A stretch of DNA of 64,000 nt from Halobaculum gomorrense (lineage in GTDB: Archaea > Halobacteriota > Halobacteria > Halobacteriales > Haloferacaceae). The DNA lies in assembly GCF_900129775.1 (NCBI RefSeq), contig NZ_FQWV01000001.1, positions 579,780 to 643,779 of the forward strand. Reading direction: 5' to 3'. The number at the start of each line of letters is the position of its first letter. Positions within the stretch are counted from its first letter, which is position 1. The position numbers and the translations under genes were made by a program. The notes below the pieces were generated by a model. That model was not told where the DNA came from. It saw nothing but the letters and a program-made list of their open reading frames with translations, and did not search any database. Positions 25,903 to 35,441 of this stretch are shown here, piece after piece.

Positions 25903-26376
25903 CTACCGCTCTGCGTAGTCGGGCTGTTCCACGTCGGCCTGCTCGTATCCCGCCTCCTGCCACGCGGTGAAGCCGCCCTCGAGGTGCGCGACGTTCGCGT
26001 AGCCCATCTCCTGTAGCGCCTTCGCGGCGAGCGCCGAGCGGCCGCCCTCGTTGCAGTACAGGACGAACCGGCGGTTCGTCTCGAAGTAGTCGCGGTAGTA
26101 CGCCGTCTCGGGGTCCGCCCAGAACTCCAGCATCCCGCGCGGGGCGTGCGTGTCGCCGGGGATCGCGCCCTCGATCCACCGCTCACGCACGTCGCGCACG
26201 TCGAGGAACTTCGTCTCCGCGGGGCCGTCGTGTCCGTCCTCGTCGGCTCCGGCGCCGTCGACGGCGTCGTTCTCCTGTGCGGCCCACTCCTCGCGAGCCT
26301 CCTCGACGGTCAGCACCGCCACGTCGGCTTCGGCCTCGGCGGCCATGTCCCACGCGTGCTTGGTAACGTCGCCCAT
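25903..26376 (-). CDS. Rhodanese-like sulfurtransferase
   Basis: 157 residues from the ATG at 26374-26376. One rhodanese domain with the active-site loop YCNEGGRSALAAKAL carrying the catalytic Cys. It is preceded by FLDVRDVRERWIEGAIPGDTHAPRG and followed by GYANVAHLEGGFTAWQEAGY, in the standard order. An acidic insertion (about residues 38-55) separates the N-terminal strand from the domain. Such single-domain proteins move sulfane sulfur in thiolation or detoxification; the partner is unknown. The tail EQADVEQPDYAER is haloarchaeal in style. The gene is 31 bases downstream of the CPBP protease gene on the same strand. Confidence 0.93.
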   Translation of the reverse strand: MGDVTKHAWDMAAEAEADVAVLTVEEAREEWAAQENDAVDGAGADEDGHDGPAETKFLDVRDVRERWIEGAIPGDTHAPRGMLEFWADPETAYYRDYFETNRRFVLYCNEGGRSALAAKALQEMGYANVAHLEGGFTAWQEAGYEQADVEQPDYAER

Positions 26377-26407
26377 GGGTCGAGGAGAGCGAGCGCGGGA
26401 CAAAGAG

Positions 26408-27286
26408 CTACCGGCGGGCGCCGAGGGCGTCGGCGTCGAACTCGTGGGCGACGAGCGTGAGCGCGTTCACGAGGTAGTGAGCGACGACCACCAGCAGGAA
26501 GCTCCCGGTGTGCACGAACGCGGCCGCGAGCACGAACCCGAGCGCGCCGGTGGCGACGACGCCCGCGCGTCCCTGCACGCCGTGCCCGAGCGCGAACGCG
26601 ACCGACGAGCCGGCCGCCAGCAGCCACGGAGAGACGGCGACCCCGGTCGCGGCCGCGCCCGCGGCGAAGGCGCCTACGAGGACGGCACGAAAGAGGAACT
26701 CCTCGAACAGCGCGACCGTCGGCAGCACGGCGACGAGCAGGATCGCCCACCCGCCGAGCGTGTCGGGCGCGAGCGCGCCGCGGAGCGCCTCATTCACTTC
26801 CACGCCGGCCCGCTCGGCGACTTGACCGCCTGCCTCGCTGGCGAGCCACAGTGCGACGCCGAGGCCGACGCCCGAGACCAGATCCAAGAGCGTCGCCACG
26901 GGGACGAGCCCGAGCGCCGCGGCCGGCACGTCGGCCCACACCGCGGCGGCGATGAGAGCCGCGCCGAAGACGCCCTGTGAGAGCGCCACGTTCGCCAGCA
27001 GCGCGCCCGCCGACAGCGACGCCTCTCGCTCGGCGGCGGCGACGGGACTCCGCTCGGGCGTCGAGAGCGACCGCTCGGCGTCGGGTTCGGTCGCCGGGTG
27101 GAACGGGAGCCTTGTCGCTGGCCCGGGGTCCTCCGGCGCGGGGGTTGAGCCGTCGCCGGAGTCGGTGCCGTCGCGGGTCGACGGCTCGCCGGTCGGTTCG
27201 AATCGGGCCTCGGAGAGTCGCGCGAGACCCAAGAGGAGAAGCAGAACGACGCTCGCCAGCCCCGCGAACGCCGTCCAGCGCGTCAC
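26408..27286 (-). CDS. CPBP-family intramembrane metalloprotease
   Basis: 292 residues. An N-terminal helix (FAGLASVVLLLLLGLARL) is followed by a ~70-residue acidic Pro-rich loop and then 6-7 membrane helices. The CPBP/Abi motifs are present: the glutamate pair in ALFEEFLFRAVLVG, the conserved His in FALGHGVQGRAG, and the Asn-containing final motif VVAHYLVNAL. Family members process prenylated or other membrane proteins, or act in bacteriocin immunity; no substrate is evident. It lies 9 bases downstream of lonB on the same strand, close enough for co-transcription of two membrane proteases. Confidence 0.9.
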   Translation of the reverse strand: MTRWTAFAGLASVVLLLLLGLARLSEARFEPTGEPSTRDGTDSGDGSTPAPEDPGPATRLPFHPATEPDAERSLSTPERSPVAAAEREASLSAGALLANVALSQGVFGAALIAAAVWADVPAAALGLVPVATLLDLVSGVGLGVALWLASEAGGQVAERAGVEVNEALRGALAPDTLGGWAILLVAVLPTVALFEEFLFRAVLVGAFAAGAAATGVAVSPWLLAAGSSVAFALGHGVQGRAGVVATGALGFVLAAAFVHTGSFLLVVVAHYLVNALTLVAHEFDADALGARR

Positions 27287-27295
27287 GCCGGGTCG

Positions 27296-29407
27296 CTACT
27301 GCGGGCTGGGGCTGGTCGGTCCGTGGCCGGCGCCCTCGCCGGTCTTCTCCAGCGCCGAGCCGGTGATGCTCTTGAGGCGGTCGACGAGCGAGTCCTTCTC
27401 GGGCTCGCCCTCCAGCGCGATGTCGAGCACCTCGGAGATGTGCTCGACGGGAATGATCTCCACCATCTCCTTGTACTCGTCTTCGATCATCACGTCCTGC
27501 TCGTTCGCCTTCGGGATGATGACCCGGTCGCAGCCGGACTTGGCGGCCGCCTCGATCTTGTGGGTGACGCCGCCGACCGGGAGCACGTCTCCCCGGACCG
27601 ACAGCGAGCCCGTCATCGCGAGGTTCTGGTCGACGCCGACGTTCTCCAGCGCGGAGATGACGGCGGTGGCGACCGTGATGGACGCCGAATCGCCGTCGAC
27701 GCCCTGCTGGCCCGTCTGGACGAACTGGATGTGAATGTCCTTCTCGGTGATGTCCTCGTCGGAGAACTTCTTGATGATCGCCGAGACGTTCTGGACGGCC
27801 TCCTCGGCCATCTCCTGCAGCTGCCCGGTGGCGATCACCTGGCCGGGCCCCTGCGAGGGCGTGACCTCGGCCATGACCGGAAGCATGATGCCCGAGTCCT
27901 CGCCCATGACGGCGAGCCCGTTCACGCGGCCGACCTGGTAGCCGTCGGCGACCTGCAGCTCGTAGTCCTTGCGGCGCTCGATGTAGTCGTCGGCGAGCTG
28001 CTGTTCGATCGAGCGGCTACGGCCCTTCGCCTGGAGCACGTGGTCGCGGGTGACGATGTCGGCGTCCTCGCCGCGGGCGATGTCGCCCGAGACGCGGACG
28101 AGCCCACCGAGGTTCCGTAGCTCAAGGGTGAGGTGGCCCTTCCGGCCGGCGCGACGGCGCGCGGTGAGGATGACCTCCTCGATGGCCTCCTCGCTGAACG
28201 CGGGCAGCCGCCCGTCCTTCGCGATCTCCTGGGCCACGAAGCGAGCGTACTTGCGGCGCATCTCGGGGGTGTCCTCGATGGTGTCGTCCATGTACACCTC
28301 ATAGCCGTACCCCTTGATGCGCGAGCGCAGCGCAGGGTGCATGTTCTCCATCGCGTCGAGGTTCCCCGCTGCGATCATGATGAAGTCCGTCGGCACCGGC
28401 TCCGTCTGGACCATCGCGCCCGAGGAGCGCTCGGACTGGCCGGTGATGGAGAACTCGCCTTCCTGGATCGCGGTCATCAGCTTCTGCTGAGAGCGGATGT
28501 CGAGGGTGTTGATCTCGTCGACGAAGAGGACGCCCTTGTTCGCCTTGTGGATGGCGCCGGCCTCGACACGGTCGTGGCTCGGCGTCTCCATCCCGCCGGA
28601 CTGGAACGGGTCGTGGCGTACGTCGCCCAGCAGCGCGCCTGCGTGGGCGCCGGTGGCGTCCTCGAAGGGCGCCGACTTCTCGTCGGCGTTGTTGACGAGG
28701 AGGTTCGGGATCATCGAGTCGGAGCCCCGCGAGCCGTAGCGGAACGCGAGGTAGATGATCCCGGCCGCGAGGATACCCAGCAGCACGTTGCTCACGACGA
28801 GCAGCGAGTAGCCGAGCACCACCGCGATGATGATCCACATGAGGAACGAGCGCATCTGGTTGCGCTTCCTGGCCTCCTCCTTGTGGGCCTCGACGATCTG
28901 CTCGCCCTTGCCTGCCGGCACCGTCCGGACTTTGGGGTTGTTGCCGTCGTCGGGGTTGTGGTAGACGAGCACGTCCTGCAGCTCCTCTTTCGGGAGCAGC
29001 TCGGACATCGCCTTCGCGAGCATCGACTTACCCGTGCCGGGCGAGCCGATCATCATCACGTGGCGACGCTGCTTGGCCGCCTTCATCACTACGTCGCGGG
29101 CATGCTCCTGTCCGATCACCTGGTCGACGAGTCGGTCGGGGACCTCGATGTCGTCGGTCGAGTCGATCTTGAGGCCGCCGAGCAAGTGGTCCTCGGCGAT
29201 CTCCTCGTCGATCTCGGCGTCGATCTCGACGTCGCTCCCGAGGTCGTCGATGTCGGCCTCCTGATCGGAGGGATCGTTGGAGGCGCCAACCGACCGGCCG
29301 CCGGTCGTACCGCCGACCCCGCCGGAACCGGGATCGTCGCCCGCGGGGGCGTCGTCCGGATCCAGGACATCGCCGCCGTCTCGGCTGTCGTTTCGGTCGT
29401 TGCTCAT
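27296..29407 (-). CDS. lonB: Archaeal membrane-anchored Lon protease (LonB)
   Basis: An ATP-dependent protease of the archaeal membrane-bound type, essential in studied haloarchaea and a regulator of carotenoid and membrane protein turnover. From ATG 29405-29407 the protein has 703 residues: an acidic leader of ~75 residues, Walker A GSPGTGKS near 123, and two adjacent membrane helices (about residues 190-225). Walker B is GVLFVDEINTLD. The C-terminal S16 protease domain carries the catalytic Ser in DGDSASITVATA and Lys in GGVTHKIEAAAKSG. An alternative start 13 codons upstream is possible. The downstream gene is a CPBP membrane protease. Confidence 0.97.
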   Translation of the reverse strand: MSNDRNDSRDGGDVLDPDDAPAGDDPGSGGVGGTTGGRSVGASNDPSDQEADIDDLGSDVEIDAEIDEEIAEDHLLGGLKIDSTDDIEVPDRLVDQVIGQEHARDVVMKAAKQRRHVMMIGSPGTGKSMLAKAMSELLPKEELQDVLVYHNPDDGNNPKVRTVPAGKGEQIVEAHKEEARKRNQMRSFLMWIIIAVVLGYSLLVVSNVLLGILAAGIIYLAFRYGSRGSDSMIPNLLVNNADEKSAPFEDATGAHAGALLGDVRHDPFQSGGMETPSHDRVEAGAIHKANKGVLFVDEINTLDIRSQQKLMTAIQEGEFSITGQSERSSGAMVQTEPVPTDFIMIAAGNLDAMENMHPALRSRIKGYGYEVYMDDTIEDTPEMRRKYARFVAQEIAKDGRLPAFSEEAIEEVILTARRRAGRKGHLTLELRNLGGLVRVSGDIARGEDADIVTRDHVLQAKGRSRSIEQQLADDYIERRKDYELQVADGYQVGRVNGLAVMGEDSGIMLPVMAEVTPSQGPGQVIATGQLQEMAEEAVQNVSAIIKKFSDEDITEKDIHIQFVQTGQQGVDGDSASITVATAVISALENVGVDQNLAMTGSLSVRGDVLPVGGVTHKIEAAAKSGCDRVIIPKANEQDVMIEDEYKEMVEIIPVEHISEVLDIALEGEPEKDSLVDRLKSITGSALEKTGEGAGHGPTSPSPQ

Positions 29408-29542
29408 AGAATCGTCGCTACTGAAACGGAGGGTCTGTCGATTCATATACTTTCTCCCCCCGTGAGTCATCCGTGCCAGAGCGAGAACTGTCGGGAGCGC
29501 TCGCGAGGCATCGGTTTGGGTACCTCCGGGGGACTCGCCGGG

Positions 29543-29550
29543 CTTATAAA
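29543..29550 (+). promoter_or_regulatory. TATA box of nadM
   Basis: CTTATAAA lies about 27 bases before the nadM ATG at 29574 and is the clearest TATA box in the window; it predicts a leaderless mRNA covering nadM and the two genes after it. Confidence 0.65.
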
Positions 29551-29573
29551 CTCGCCGCGAATTACGTGCACGT

Positions 29574-30176
29574 ATGCGGGGGTTCTACATCGGGCGGTTC
29601 CAGCCTTACCACAACGGCCACCACCACATGGTCGAGGAGATAGCCGACGAGGTCGACGAGCTCGTCCTCGGTATCGGGTCGGCGGGCGACTCCCACACCC
29701 GGCGAAATCCCTTCACCGCCGGCGAGCGTGTCATGATGGTGACGAAGGCGCTGGCAGACCTGGACCTGACCACCTACGTCGTCCCCATCGAAGACCTGGA
29801 GCGCAACTCCGTGTGGGTGAGCCACGTGCAGTCGATGTCTCCGAAGTTCGACGTGGCTTACTCCAACAACCCGCTCGTCGTCCGCCTGTTCGAGGAGGCG
29901 GGCGTCGAGGTTCGCTCGTCGCCGATGTTCCGCCGCGAGGTGCTCGAAGGGAGCGAGCTCCGCCAGCGGATGATCCGCGGCGACGGCTGGAAGCGCCTCG
30001 TCCCCGACGAGGTCGCCGAGACCATCACTGAGATCGACGGCGTCAGCCGCATCCGACAGGTGGCGTCCTCCGACGCCAACGGCGCCGACCGCGGCGTCGA
30101 CGGCGACGACGCCACCGAAACGGAGAGCGCCCTTCCCGAGAGCGGCCCCGACGGCTCAACCGTCGACCGGGCGTGA
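29574..30176 (+). CDS. nadM: Nicotinamide-nucleotide adenylyltransferase
   Basis: Transfers AMP to nicotinamide mononucleotide, giving NAD. The 200-residue protein begins MRGFYIGRFQPYHNGH, which contains the HxGH nucleotidyltransferase motif. The C-terminal signature corresponding to ISSTxxR is the modified SGSELRQRM-like region around EGSELRQRM. GIGSAGDSHTRRNPFTAGER is the NMN-binding block. A ~35-residue acidic tail follows the catalytic domain. It is the first gene of an apparent operon, with 7 bases to the SAM hydrolase gene and then a 1-base overlap to the membrane gene. Confidence 0.95.
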   Translation: MRGFYIGRFQPYHNGHHHMVEEIADEVDELVLGIGSAGDSHTRRNPFTAGERVMMVTKALADLDLTTYVVPIEDLERNSVWVSHVQSMSPKFDVAYSNNPLVVRLFEEAGVEVRSSPMFRREVLEGSELRQRMIRGDGWKRLVPDEVAETITEIDGVSRIRQVASSDANGADRGVDGDDATETESALPESGPDGSTVDRA

Positions 30177-30183
30177 TCCGCCG

Positions 30184-31017
30184 ATGTTGACCCTCGCCTC
30201 CGACTTCGGCTCGCCGTACCCCGCCGCGATGAAGGGCGTGCTCCGCTCGCACGGCGTCGTCGACCTGGTCGATGTTGCCCACGACCTGCCGCGAAACGAC
30301 CCCCGCGCGGCAGCCTTCTGGCTCCGGTTCGTCCTCCCCGAGTTCCCGCCCGGCGTCCACCTCGTCGTCGTCGACCCCGGCGTCGGCACCGACCGCGCGG
30401 CGATCTGCGTCCGTGCCGGCGATCACGCGCTCGTCGGCCCCGACAACGGCTGTCTCCTCCCGCCCGCTCGCGCGCTGGCGGCGAGCGGCGAGGAAGACGA
30501 CGGCGGCGACGCCGCCGATATCGAGGTGTTCGCCGTCGACGACGCCGACCCCCGGTCCAGTACGTTCCACGGTCGGGACGTGTTCGCGCCCGCGGCCGCC
30601 CGCGTCCACGAGGCCGGCGTCGACGCGATCGAGTCGCTCGACGGCTTCGCCCGCGTCGACGGCTACGACGACTACGAGATCCCGAGCGCGTGGGTCGAAG
30701 CGGAGACGGCCGCCGGCGAGGTGCTCGTCGTCGACGACTTCGGCAACGCGGTCACGAACGTCCCGGGAAGCTTCCTCGACGGGCGCGTCGGCGAGACGAT
30801 CGCCGTCGAGACGGCCGCCGGCGTCCGTCAGGTGCCCGTCGTCGAGACGTTCGCGGACGTGGCGAAACACGATCCGCTGGTCACCGTCGGCAGTCACGGC
30901 TACATCGAGTGCGACGTGAACCAGGGTCGCGGCGACGAGGCGTTTGAGCTGGCGCCCGGGCGGGCGGTGACGCTCTCGTTCGAGGAGGCAGTCGCGGCCG
31001 CGGTGCCGACCGCCTGA
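30184..31017 (+). CDS. S-adenosyl-L-methionine hydrolase (DUF62/SAM hydroxide adenosyltransferase)
   Basis: 277 residues of the DUF62 family. In archaea and bacteria its members split SAM with water into adenosine and methionine; the same fold includes fluorinase and chlorinase. Seen here: TLASDFGSPYPAAMKGV at the N-terminus, DVAHDLPRNDPRAAAFWL, VVDPGVGTDRAA, and GPDNGCL. Then come TFHGRDVFAPAAARV and VVDDFGNAVTNVPG, the SAM-contacting set of motifs. The catalytic Asp-Arg-His triad of hydrolases fits Asp in DFGSP, Arg in GTDRAA and His in FHGRD. It sits in the nadM operon. Why a SAM hydrolase is next to NAD synthesis is not known. Confidence 0.92.
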   Translation: MLTLASDFGSPYPAAMKGVLRSHGVVDLVDVAHDLPRNDPRAAAFWLRFVLPEFPPGVHLVVVDPGVGTDRAAICVRAGDHALVGPDNGCLLPPARALAASGEEDDGGDAADIEVFAVDDADPRSSTFHGRDVFAPAAARVHEAGVDAIESLDGFARVDGYDDYEIPSAWVEAETAAGEVLVVDDFGNAVTNVPGSFLDGRVGETIAVETAAGVRQVPVVETFADVAKHDPLVTVGSHGYIECDVNQGRGDEAFELAPGRAVTLSFEEAVAAAVPTA

Positions 31018-31679
31018 TGGCCGGACCGACCGCGGCCGTGGCGACCGGTCTGGTCGTCTCTGCGGCCGCCGCCGTCGCCGCGATGAACCTCGTCGGCCTG
31101 CTCGCGTTCGCCGTCGCCGGCGCGCTCAAGGGCGCCGACGCCGGGCTGGACTCCTTTGGCGTCGCGACGCTCGGCGTGCTGACGGCGCTCGGCGGCGGAA
31201 CGATCCGCGACGTGCTGGTCGGGCGCGTGCCCGCCGCGCTGCGCTCGACCGGGGACGTGCTGGTGGTGCTTGCGGGCGTCGGCGTCGGCCTCGCGGTCGC
31301 GGCGGCGCTGTCGGACGCGGCGGGTCGCGTCCGCGACCACCCCGCCTTCCTCGCGGCCGACGCGGTCGGTCTCGCCGCCTTCGCCGCCTCCGGCGCCGCC
31401 GTCGGCACGGAGGCGGGACTGTCGGCGTTCGGCGTCGTCGTCACGGCGACGCTCACCGGGGTGGGCGGCGGGAGCCTCTCGGACCTGCTGCTCGCGCGGA
31501 TCCCGGTCGTGCTCCGGGAGGACTTCTACGCGACGCCCGCCCTCGCGGGCGGCGTCGCCCACGTCGCCGCCGGGGCGGCCGGCGTGCGGGGAGCGACCGC
31601 GACGCTCGGGGTCGCACTCGGCGTGTTCCTCCTCCGGGCGCTCGCGGTGGGGCGCGGGTGGTCGCTGCCGAACGTCTGA
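31017..31679 (+). CDS. TRIC-like (UPF0126/YadS) membrane protein, probable cation channel
   Basis: 220 residues with about seven hydrophobic helices forming two homologous halves, each with the family's glycine triplet. The first is FGVATLGVLTALGGGTIRDVLVGRVP and the second FGVVVTATLTGVGGGSLSDLLLARIPVVLRED. These match prokaryotic TRIC-type cation channels (UPF0126), also proposed to transport amino acids. The start overlaps the stop of the SAM hydrolase gene by one base (TGATG), so translation is coupled. The substrate is unknown. Confidence 0.9.
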   Translation: MAGPTAAVATGLVVSAAAAVAAMNLVGLLAFAVAGALKGADAGLDSFGVATLGVLTALGGGTIRDVLVGRVPAALRSTGDVLVVLAGVGVGLAVAAALSDAAGRVRDHPAFLAADAVGLAAFAASGAAVGTEAGLSAFGVVVTATLTGVGGGSLSDLLLARIPVVLREDFYATPALAGGVAHVAAGAAGVRGATATLGVALGVFLLRALAVGRGWSLPNV

Positions 31680-31729
31680 CCCGGCGATCGAGGCCAGGCG
31701 GGCGGTCGCTCCAGACGGGCGGCCCGCCG

Positions 31730-32161
31730 TCACTCGCGTTCGGCCGCGACCCGTCCGAGCAAGTCCTCGGTGGTGAGCAGGAGGTTGTAGCTCACGGTGA
31801 CGGCGACGCCGGCGGCGAACAGCGCGGGCGGCTCGGGCAGCCGGCCGTCAACGACGGTCACCACCGCGTGGACCACCAGCACTGTGCCGGTCGTGGCGAG
31901 CACGTGGACCGTCGAGACGATCGCGAGGGACCGATCGCCCCGCTCGGTCTCGACGAACAGCCCCTCGAACGCGACCGCCGCGAGGAGCGCGAACCCCGCG
32001 ACTGCGCCGCCGACGAACGCGCTCGCGCCGACGACGCCGGGGACGCCGACGGCGTGAACGACGACCGCGCCGCTCCCCCACGTCGCCAGCGAGAAGCCGT
32101 ACGCCTCCGACTCGGCGGCGAGGTTGCGCGCGAGCCGCGAGGACGGGCCGTCGGGGGTCAT
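31730..32161 (-). CDS. Small membrane protein coupled to the APC permease
   Basis: 143 residues from the ATG at 32159-32161, overlapping the permease stop by 4 bases. It has four hydrophobic helices: WGSGAVVVHAVGVPGVVGAS, FVGGAVAGFALLAAVAFEGLF, AIVSTVHVLATTGTVLVVHAVV, and LFAAGVAVTVSYNLLLTTEDLL. It has charged ends (SSRLARNLAAESEAYGF; LGRVAAERE). No family is recognised. Tight coupling with the transporter suggests an accessory subunit or regulator of that permease. Similar gene pairs would be the test. Confidence 0.78.
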   Translation of the reverse strand: MTPDGPSSRLARNLAAESEAYGFSLATWGSGAVVVHAVGVPGVVGASAFVGGAVAGFALLAAVAFEGLFVETERGDRSLAIVSTVHVLATTGTVLVVHAVVTVVDGRLPEPPALFAAGVAVTVSYNLLLTTEDLLGRVAAERE

Positions 32162-33513
32162 CCGGCCGCGTCGTCGAGGATCTCCTCGACCGGTTCGACC
32201 TCCTCCACAAGTGCCTCCCGCTCGAAGTACAGCAGTTCGACGCCGACGACGAAGGCCGCCAGCGCGACGACGGTGTAGAAGGTGCCCGGCTGCGTCGTGT
32301 AGAGGTGCCACGTCATGAGCGGGAGGAAGGCTCCGGCGCCGACGGCTCCGACCGCCGGCGGGACGGGATGGACGGCGTCGGCGTCGCGGTGGCGGAACGC
32401 GAGCGTGCTCATCGCGGCGAAGACGACGATGAACGCGATCGACGCGAAGTTCGTGATCGCGCCGAGCGTTCCGACCGCAGTCAGGACGGCCGTGATCGCG
32501 CCCAGTGCAAGCAGCGTCCGCTCGGGGACGCCGTCGGCGTCAGCGTCGCCGACGCGGTCGGGAAGCAGGTCCTTCGAGAGCAGGCCCTTCGCGAAGTGGC
32601 CCGTCGAGAACAGCGTCGCGTTGACCGCGCTCCCGGTCGAGAACAGCGCCGACAGCGACATGACAACCGCCCCGACCCCGGCGAGCCCGACGACGCCCGC
32701 GATCTTCGCAGCGGCGTCCGTCAGGGCGGTGTGCGGATGGTTCTGGAGGGCGACCGGAGCGAGGTTGTACGTGGCGACGGCGACGATCACGTAGACGAAC
32801 ACCGCGACGGGGATCGAGACCAGAACGGCCGTCCGGGTCGTCTCGATGGGGTCGCGCATGTTCCCCTGGTCGTAAAAGAGGAGCTGCCACCCCTGAAACG
32901 CGACGAACGAGACGCCGGCGGCCATCACCGGCCCGAACGACGTGATCCCGGCGATCCCGTACCGGGCGGGGTCGGGCGAGACGAGGTAGACGTAGGCGAT
33001 CCCGCCGAGGCCGAAGGCGACCAGGATCGCGACCTTCGCGGCGACGAGGGCGTTCTCTGCCTGACCGGTCACGCGCGACCCGAGCAGGATCAGCCCCGTG
33101 AACCCCGCCACCGCGAGCATGGACACGACCGGGCGAAGCGGCAGTCCGACCGCGGACTCGGGGACCACCGGGAGCGCGACCGCGAACTCGCCGAAGGCGA
33201 ACGCGTACATCGCCATCGAGCCGATGTAGCCGAACAACAGCGTCCAGCCGGTCATTCCCGCGAGCGTCGTGTTGCCGGTGAAACACTGGACGAACGTCAC
33301 CGACCCGCCGTTCTGGTCGGCGATCGAGTTGAGGACCGTATAGGAGTAGCCCGCACACAGGGCGACGACCCCCGCGAGGAGGAACGCGGCCCACGTCGTC
33401 GCCCCCGCGATCGTCGTCACGACCCCGAGGACGGCGTAGATCCCGCCCCCGATCATGCCGCCTAGTGCCATCGAGACGCCCTCAACGACGCCGAACGATC
33501 TGTCGTCGGTCAC
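32158..33513 (-). CDS. APC-superfamily amino acid permease
   Basis: 451 residues with about 12 membrane helices. The first helix has the APC signature MALGGMIGGGIYAVLGVV, the unwound TM1 substrate site. TM6 has SFVAFQGWQLLFYDQGNMRDP, where the Phe-x-Gly region and the charged end fit amino acid permeases of the APC family. A C-terminal acidic tail (EALVEEVEPVEEILDD) is cytoplasmic. The substrate cannot be determined. The gene is followed by a small membrane protein in a 4-base overlap. The 133-base upstream gap holds a short direct repeat rather than an obvious regulatory palindrome. Confidence 0.92.
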   Translation of the reverse strand: MTDDRSFGVVEGVSMALGGMIGGGIYAVLGVVTTIAGATTWAAFLLAGVVALCAGYSYTVLNSIADQNGGSVTFVQCFTGNTTLAGMTGWTLLFGYIGSMAMYAFAFGEFAVALPVVPESAVGLPLRPVVSMLAVAGFTGLILLGSRVTGQAENALVAAKVAILVAFGLGGIAYVYLVSPDPARYGIAGITSFGPVMAAGVSFVAFQGWQLLFYDQGNMRDPIETTRTAVLVSIPVAVFVYVIVAVATYNLAPVALQNHPHTALTDAAAKIAGVVGLAGVGAVVMSLSALFSTGSAVNATLFSTGHFAKGLLSKDLLPDRVGDADADGVPERTLLALGAITAVLTAVGTLGAITNFASIAFIVVFAAMSTLAFRHRDADAVHPVPPAVGAVGAGAFLPLMTWHLYTTQPGTFYTVVALAAFVVGVELLYFEREALVEEVEPVEEILDDAAG

Positions 33514-33583
33514 GGCGGACAGTGTTCGGTTCGAGCACTAAACTCACACGGCCGCCCCCGCGGGCGTCCCCGGTCTGAGTCGC

Positions 33584-33625
33584 CCGGCCGGCGACGAACC
33601 GACTCGTCCGGCCGGCGACGAACCG
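33584..33625. repeat. 18-bp direct repeat (two copies, 24-bp period)
   Basis: CCGGCCGGCGACGAACCG occurs at 33584-33601 and 33608-33625, in the gap between the APC permease start and the thermosome stop. Confidence 0.8.
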
Positions 33626-33646
33626 CCCGCCCGTCGATCGCGTCGC

Positions 33647-35218
33647 TCAGTTCGCCGCGATCACGTCGTCGATCCGGAGGATCATCGTCGCCGCCTCGGT
33701 GGCCGACTCCAGCGCCTCGCGCTTGACCGCCACGGGATCGACGACGTGCTCGTCACGGGGGTCGGTGATCGCGACTGACGGACCGTCGATCACGATGCCG
33801 GCGACGCCCTCGCTGTCGTGGTGCGCGCGGAGGTCGACCAGTGCGTCGATGGGGTCGAGCCCGGCGTTCTCCGCGAGGGTGCGCGGAACGGCGTCGACCG
33901 CGTCGGCGAACGCCTCGACCGCGAGCGCCTTGCGGCCGGTGACCGCGTTTGCGCCCGAGCGGAGCCGGTCGGCGATCGCGACCTCGACGGCGCCGGCGCC
34001 CGGAACGATCTCGCCGTCCTCGTGGGCGGCGACCACGACGCCGAGGGCGTCGTCGACGGCGCGCTCGGTCTCGTCGACCACGTGGTCGGTTGAGCCGCGC
34101 ACGTACAGCGTCACGGTCCGGGAGTCGTCGTTCCCCTCGACGAAGGTCACGTCGTCGCCGGCGTGCTTCTCGACGCGGATCGAGGCGGCGGTGCCGAGGT
34201 CGCTCGCCTCGATGTCGTCGATGGTCCCGAGGCGACGCGCGCCGGTCGAGCGGGCGAACGCGCGCGCCTCCGACGCCTTCACGTTCGAGAACGCGAGGAT
34301 GCCCGCGTCCGCGAGGTACGCGGCGACGGGGTCGGATATCTTCTTCGAGCAGAACACCACGTCGACGCCGGCTGCCGAGAGCGTCTCGGCGATGGTGCGG
34401 CGTTCGGCGTCCTCCGCCGAGAGCGCGGCGTCGAGCTGGTCGACGGAGGTGATCGTGTACTCGGTGTCGACCTCGCCCGAGCGGACGTCGAGTTTCGTGT
34501 CCAACACCGCGACGGTCGCCTCCTCGACGCTTCGGGGCATGTTGTCGTTGGCGGGCTCCTCCTCGAAGACGACGCCGCGGACGAGCTCCGCCGCGGCCGC
34601 GGAGGCGCCGGTGCGGGTGAACACCCGGATGTCGTCGCGGTTGACGCGGCGGTCGTCGTCGTCGGCCACCTGGAGGACCGCGTCGACGACGATGCCCGCG
34701 AGGACGCCGGTCGCGATGTCGCCGGTCCCCTTCCCGGTCATCGCGGACTCCGCGACCGTCAAGAGCGCCTCGCGGTCGACTTCGCCTCCGACCAGCATAC
34801 CGTCGACGGCGTCGAGCGCGAGCCGGAGCGCCTCGTGGTAGCCCTCGACCACGGCGGTCGCGTGCACGTCGTCGTCGAGGAGGTCCTCGGCGCGCGCGAG
34901 CAGCTCGCCCGCCAGCACCGCCGCCGTCGTCGTACCGTCGCCCACCTCGGCCTCCTGGGACTCGGCGACCTCGACGAGCATCTGCGCGGCGGGGTGCTCG
35001 ATGTCCATCTCCTTCAGGATGGTCGCGCCGTCGTTCGTGACGACGACCCCGCCCGAGGAGTCGACGAGCATCTTGTCCATGCCGCGCGGCCCGAGCGTCG
35101 TTCGGACCGCGTTGGCGACCGCGCGGCCGGCGGCGACGTTGGAGCGTCTGGCGTCGGCGCCGCTTGTTCGCTGGGTCGACTCGGCGAGAACGTAGAGGGG
35201 TTGCTGCATGTAGCTCAT
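33647..35218 (-). CDS. Thermosome (group II chaperonin) subunit, short type
   Basis: An ATP-driven protein-folding ring subunit. The 523 residues have the equatorial ATP motifs [27 protein letters not shown] and [16 protein letters not shown], and the apical/intermediate domains. The second ATP site is [20 protein letters not shown], ending [10 protein letters not shown]. It is shorter than the main haloarchaeal subunits (~560) and stops without the Gly-Gly-Met-rich tail, which resembles the third, non-essential subunit (CCT3-type, ~524) of Haloferax. The usual GDVxA insertion area has [23 protein letters not shown]-like box stands about 35 bases upstream. Confidence 0.95.
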   Translation of the reverse strand: MSYMQQPLYVLAESTQRTSGADARRSNVAAGRAVANAVRTTLGPRGMDKMLVDSSGGVVVTNDGATILKEMDIEHPAAQMLVEVAESQEAEVGDGTTTAAVLAGELLARAEDLLDDDVHATAVVEGYHEALRLALDAVDGMLVGGEVDREALLTVAESAMTGKGTGDIATGVLAGIVVDAVLQVADDDDRRVNRDDIRVFTRTGASAAAAELVRGVVFEEEPANDNMPRSVEEATVAVLDTKLDVRSGEVDTEYTITSVDQLDAALSAEDAERRTIAETLSAAGVDVVFCSKKISDPVAAYLADAGILAFSNVKASEARAFARSTGARRLGTIDDIEASDLGTAASIRVEKHAGDDVTFVEGNDDSRTVTLYVRGSTDHVVDETERAVDDALGVVVAAHEDGEIVPGAGAVEVAIADRLRSGANAVTGRKALAVEAFADAVDAVPRTLAENAGLDPIDALVDLRAHHDSEGVAGIVIDGPSVAITDPRDEHVVDPVAVKREALESATEAATMILRIDDVIAAN

Positions 35219-35250
35219 GGAGTGATCACCCAGTAGGATGGTTGCGGTTC

Positions 35251-35258
35251 TTTATGAA
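35251..35258 (-). promoter_or_regulatory. TATA-like box of the thermosome gene
   Basis: Read on the minus strand, TTCATAAA lies about 35 bases before the ATG at 35218, so the leader is about 10 bases. The gap to the next divergent gene is AT-rich compared with its surroundings. Confidence 0.5.
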
Positions 35259-35441
35259 CATATCGTAGTGGGTCGGTGTGGAAACTACTGTAATTCGCCG
35301 GGAGAGTACCTCTCACGGCTGTCGACGGCTGCGGCAGCGTCCGTTTTCATTCCGGCGCGGCATGCCGCCCGTTCGACGCCGCCGCGGCCGGCGCGCGGAG
35401 ACTGCAACACTCAAGTTGAGAGCGTCGTTGGGGGAGGATAG

